From: JBMNGW01 sp050950025
GTDB taxonomy: Bacteria > Spirochaetota > Spirochaetia > Sphaerochaetales > Sphaerochaetaceae
Reading direction: 5' to 3'
DNA length: 64,000 bases
Assembly (NCBI GenBank): GCA_050950025.1
Contig: JBMNGW010000012.1
Coordinates: 1 to 64,000 of the forward strand
Part shown: in pieces, positions 62,801 through 64,000 of the stretch
Layout: every line of letters begins with the position of its first letter
Position numbering within the stretch: position 1 is the stretch's first letter
Made by a program: the position numbers and the translations under genes
Notes under the pieces: model-generated
What the model was told of the DNA's origin: nothing
The model's database searches: none
Seen by the model: only the letters and a program-made list of their open reading frames with translations

Positions 62801-63441
62801 AACGGAAAAAACGGAACGAAAAACCTCGACAAACACTTTTGATTGTCACCTCTGGGGAAGCTGAATCGCTCTATTTTTCCCAAATGCGCAAAGATAGTCG
62901 GTATACCAATATGACAATTATCTGGGACTCTGAGGCCCAAAGTGCTGAAGATTTGATTAAGCGGGCGGCAAAAGAGAGAACTAGGCAGAAATTTGACAGC
63001 GTTTGGTGCTTTTTTGGTCTGCAGAATCTAGAACTAAATGATCAGCAGCTTGCAGAAGCCCAAGCGCTTGCCAAAAAGCGGAAAGTACAACTGGCATGGT
63101 TAAACCCCGATTTGTCTTTGTGGTATCTGCTTCACTTGCAAGCTCCGCGGGCCTTAATTAACGATGGCAGCCTCATTGCCTCAGCTTTGCGGGGCATTTT
63201 GCCTGAATTTGATACTTCGCCCGAGTACCTGCTAGGAGCCGGTTCTGCTTTGCATTTGAAGCTGTTTCCCTACAAAGCCCAAGCAGTTGTCAATGCAGGG
63301 GCGTATAATCAGCTGGCTTCACAAGCGGGGTTGGCGACAGCTCCAGTGAATATGACGAAGCTCATCAATGATATTTCAACTGTTTGCGGCACAGCCGATA
63401 TGACACACAACCAAAAATTGATTGGGCTGAAGAATAATTAA
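62797..63441 (+). CDS. RloB-like (Toprim-type) protein, degenerate
   Basis: 214 residues with the RloB layout: basic start (MKRKKRNEKPRQTLLIV), TSGEAESLYFSQM where the family has GExTEPxYF, VWCFFGLQN where it has V-F-D-x-D, and NPDLSLWYLLHL where it has NxxFELWLLLHF. One acidic residue of the Toprim-like site is kept, while the DxD pair and the FELW Glu are gone. The predicted nuclease centre is therefore probably inactive. The partner gene directly upstream is the RloA-like ATPase. Confidence 0.75.
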   Translation: MKRKKRNEKPRQTLLIVTSGEAESLYFSQMRKDSRYTNMTIIWDSEAQSAEDLIKRAAKERTRQKFDSVWCFFGLQNLELNDQQLAEAQALAKKRKVQLAWLNPDLSLWYLLHLQAPRALINDGSLIASALRGILPEFDTSPEYLLGAGSALHLKLFPYKAQAVVNAGAYNQLASQAGLATAPVNMTKLINDISTVCGTADMTHNQKLIGLKNN

Positions 63442-63443
63442 CT

Positions 63444-64000
63444 ATGCTTACCCAAGGACTGACGATTCTGCTTTACATGTTTGCCTTTGCCACAGGGTGC
63501 ATGACGTTAGCACTTTCTGTGGTCTTTCATGTGCGAGAATCATACCGCTGGACCAGCTACTTTATTCTCTTTCACGCATCGCTACTACTGGTAATGGTTC
63601 TGCAAGTCCTTGTGGTATTTGTTAATCTCTTTTTTGGTCAGATGGCGGCTTTTGTGACTAGTATTGTCATCCAGTCACTTTTGGCAGCTAATATTAGTTT
63701 CCTAATTATCTTTATCCCCTTTTTTACCACGTGGCTTATCGCCCAGCCATGGCGTAAGCCATTGCGATTTATTTTTCTCTTTTTAGCCTGTGCTTATATG
63801 GCTTTAAGTGTCCTTGATATGATTTTCCGTGATGTGTGGGCTTTTCAGTCTTCAATGATACTGGTCTTTGTCGGTACTCTCTTTTTCTCCATTGCCGTGG
63901 TGATTAAAAACCTTAAAACCATTACCCATCCCGATGTCAGATTAGTGAGCAAAGCTATTATTATTCTCTCATTTGTGATGATTCCCCTTTTGATTATCAG
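63444..64000 (+). CDS. polytopic membrane protein, cut by right edge
   Basis: The frame opens at ATG 63444, two bases after the RloB-like stop, and stays open to the window edge (185 codons). It encodes about five or six transmembrane helices in succession (LTILLYMFAFATGCMTLALS, LLLVMVLQVLVVFVNLFF, IIFIPFFTTWL, FIFLFLACAYMALSV, ILVFVGTLFFSIAVV). Some spirochaete regulators have such a membrane sensor followed by a LuxR-type helix-turn-helix, but that part, if present, lies outside. Confidence 0.65.
   Translation, partial: MLTQGLTILLYMFAFATGCMTLALSVVFHVRESYRWTSYFILFHASLLLVMVLQVLVVFVNLFFGQMAAFVTSIVIQSLLAANISFLIIFIPFFTTWLIAQPWRKPLRFIFLFLACAYMALSVLDMIFRDVWAFQSSMILVFVGTLFFSIAVVIKNLKTITHPDVRLVSKAIIILSFVMIPLLII

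Noticed and set aside
1..64000. CRISPR array, tRNA, rRNA or replication origin
   Set aside because: No regularly spaced direct repeats, cloverleaf with GTTCRA arm, rRNA core sequence or DnaA-box cluster was seen on reading the intergenic stretches.

Overview
The window looks like a chromosomal segment of a spirochaete, most likely a relative of Sphaerochaeta or Treponema. Supporting signs are the rplU-rpmA-obgE-nadD-yqeK-lipoprotein-rsfS gene order, several short lipoproteins and small outer-membrane-barrel-like proteins, a TrpX-type ABC transporter, and a CpsB/YwqE-type PHP phosphatase. This placement is inference from gene content; no rRNA or tRNA gene is visible. Base composition is moderate by eye, except for the first ~3.2 kb, which is clearly more AT-rich and reads as an accessory insert.

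Layout. 1-3.4 kb: remains of an IetAS-type AAA ATPase/subtilisin defence or incompatibility pair, with the protease gene broken by an intact IS256-family element. 3.4-8.5 kb: envelope proteins, an RluA-type pseudouridine synthase, an MFS transporter and an unknown gene. 8.6-12.7 kb: rpmB and a thrA-thrC threonine operon in which thrA is frameshifted and its aspartokinase half has lost its catalytic motifs. 12.7-15.5 kb: copper efflux operon, a CopA-CopZ fusion plus CsoR with a recognisable operator. 15.5-25 kb (minus strand): galactokinase, RecQ, the pyruvate dehydrogenase operon aceE-aceF-lpd, and an acyltransferase with a broken downstream extension. 25-34 kb: a frameshifted GPH sugar transporter, aldo/keto reductase, PlsC, AEC permease, an outer-membrane protein, diaminopropionate ammonia-lyase with SIS and VOC genes, an HD protein and an MFS transporter. 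34-42.5 kb: gph, phosphohexomutase, a membrane protein, a receiver-PAS-PAS-GGDEF-EAL c-di-GMP phosphodiesterase, ComEC and RsmA. 42.4-48.9 kb: MATE, pta, tyrA, mtaB, AraC regulator, cysE. 48.9-54.6 kb: argS and the ribosomal/Obg cluster. 54.6-57.8 kb: TrpXYZ-like ABC transporter and an extremely acidic small protein. 57.9-64 kb: pdxA, a collapsed natAB remnant, a TPR lipoprotein, cobalamin adenosyltransferase, CpsB-like phosphatase, a divergent RloA/RloB-like pair and a membrane protein cut by the right edge.

A recurrent feature is single-base indels, mostly in short homopolymers, that break otherwise well-conserved genes: thrA, the GPH transporter, the acyltransferase extension (probably two), yqeK and possibly the N-terminus of an MFS gene. 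So many in 64 kb suggests either residual sequencing error or ongoing decay; raw reads would decide. The most interesting biology is the degenerate aspartokinase fused to homoserine dehydrogenase, the CopA-CopZ fusion that keeps an internal ribosome-binding site, the degenerate RloAB-like pair, the 62% acidic protein and several palindromic operators at well-formed promoters.
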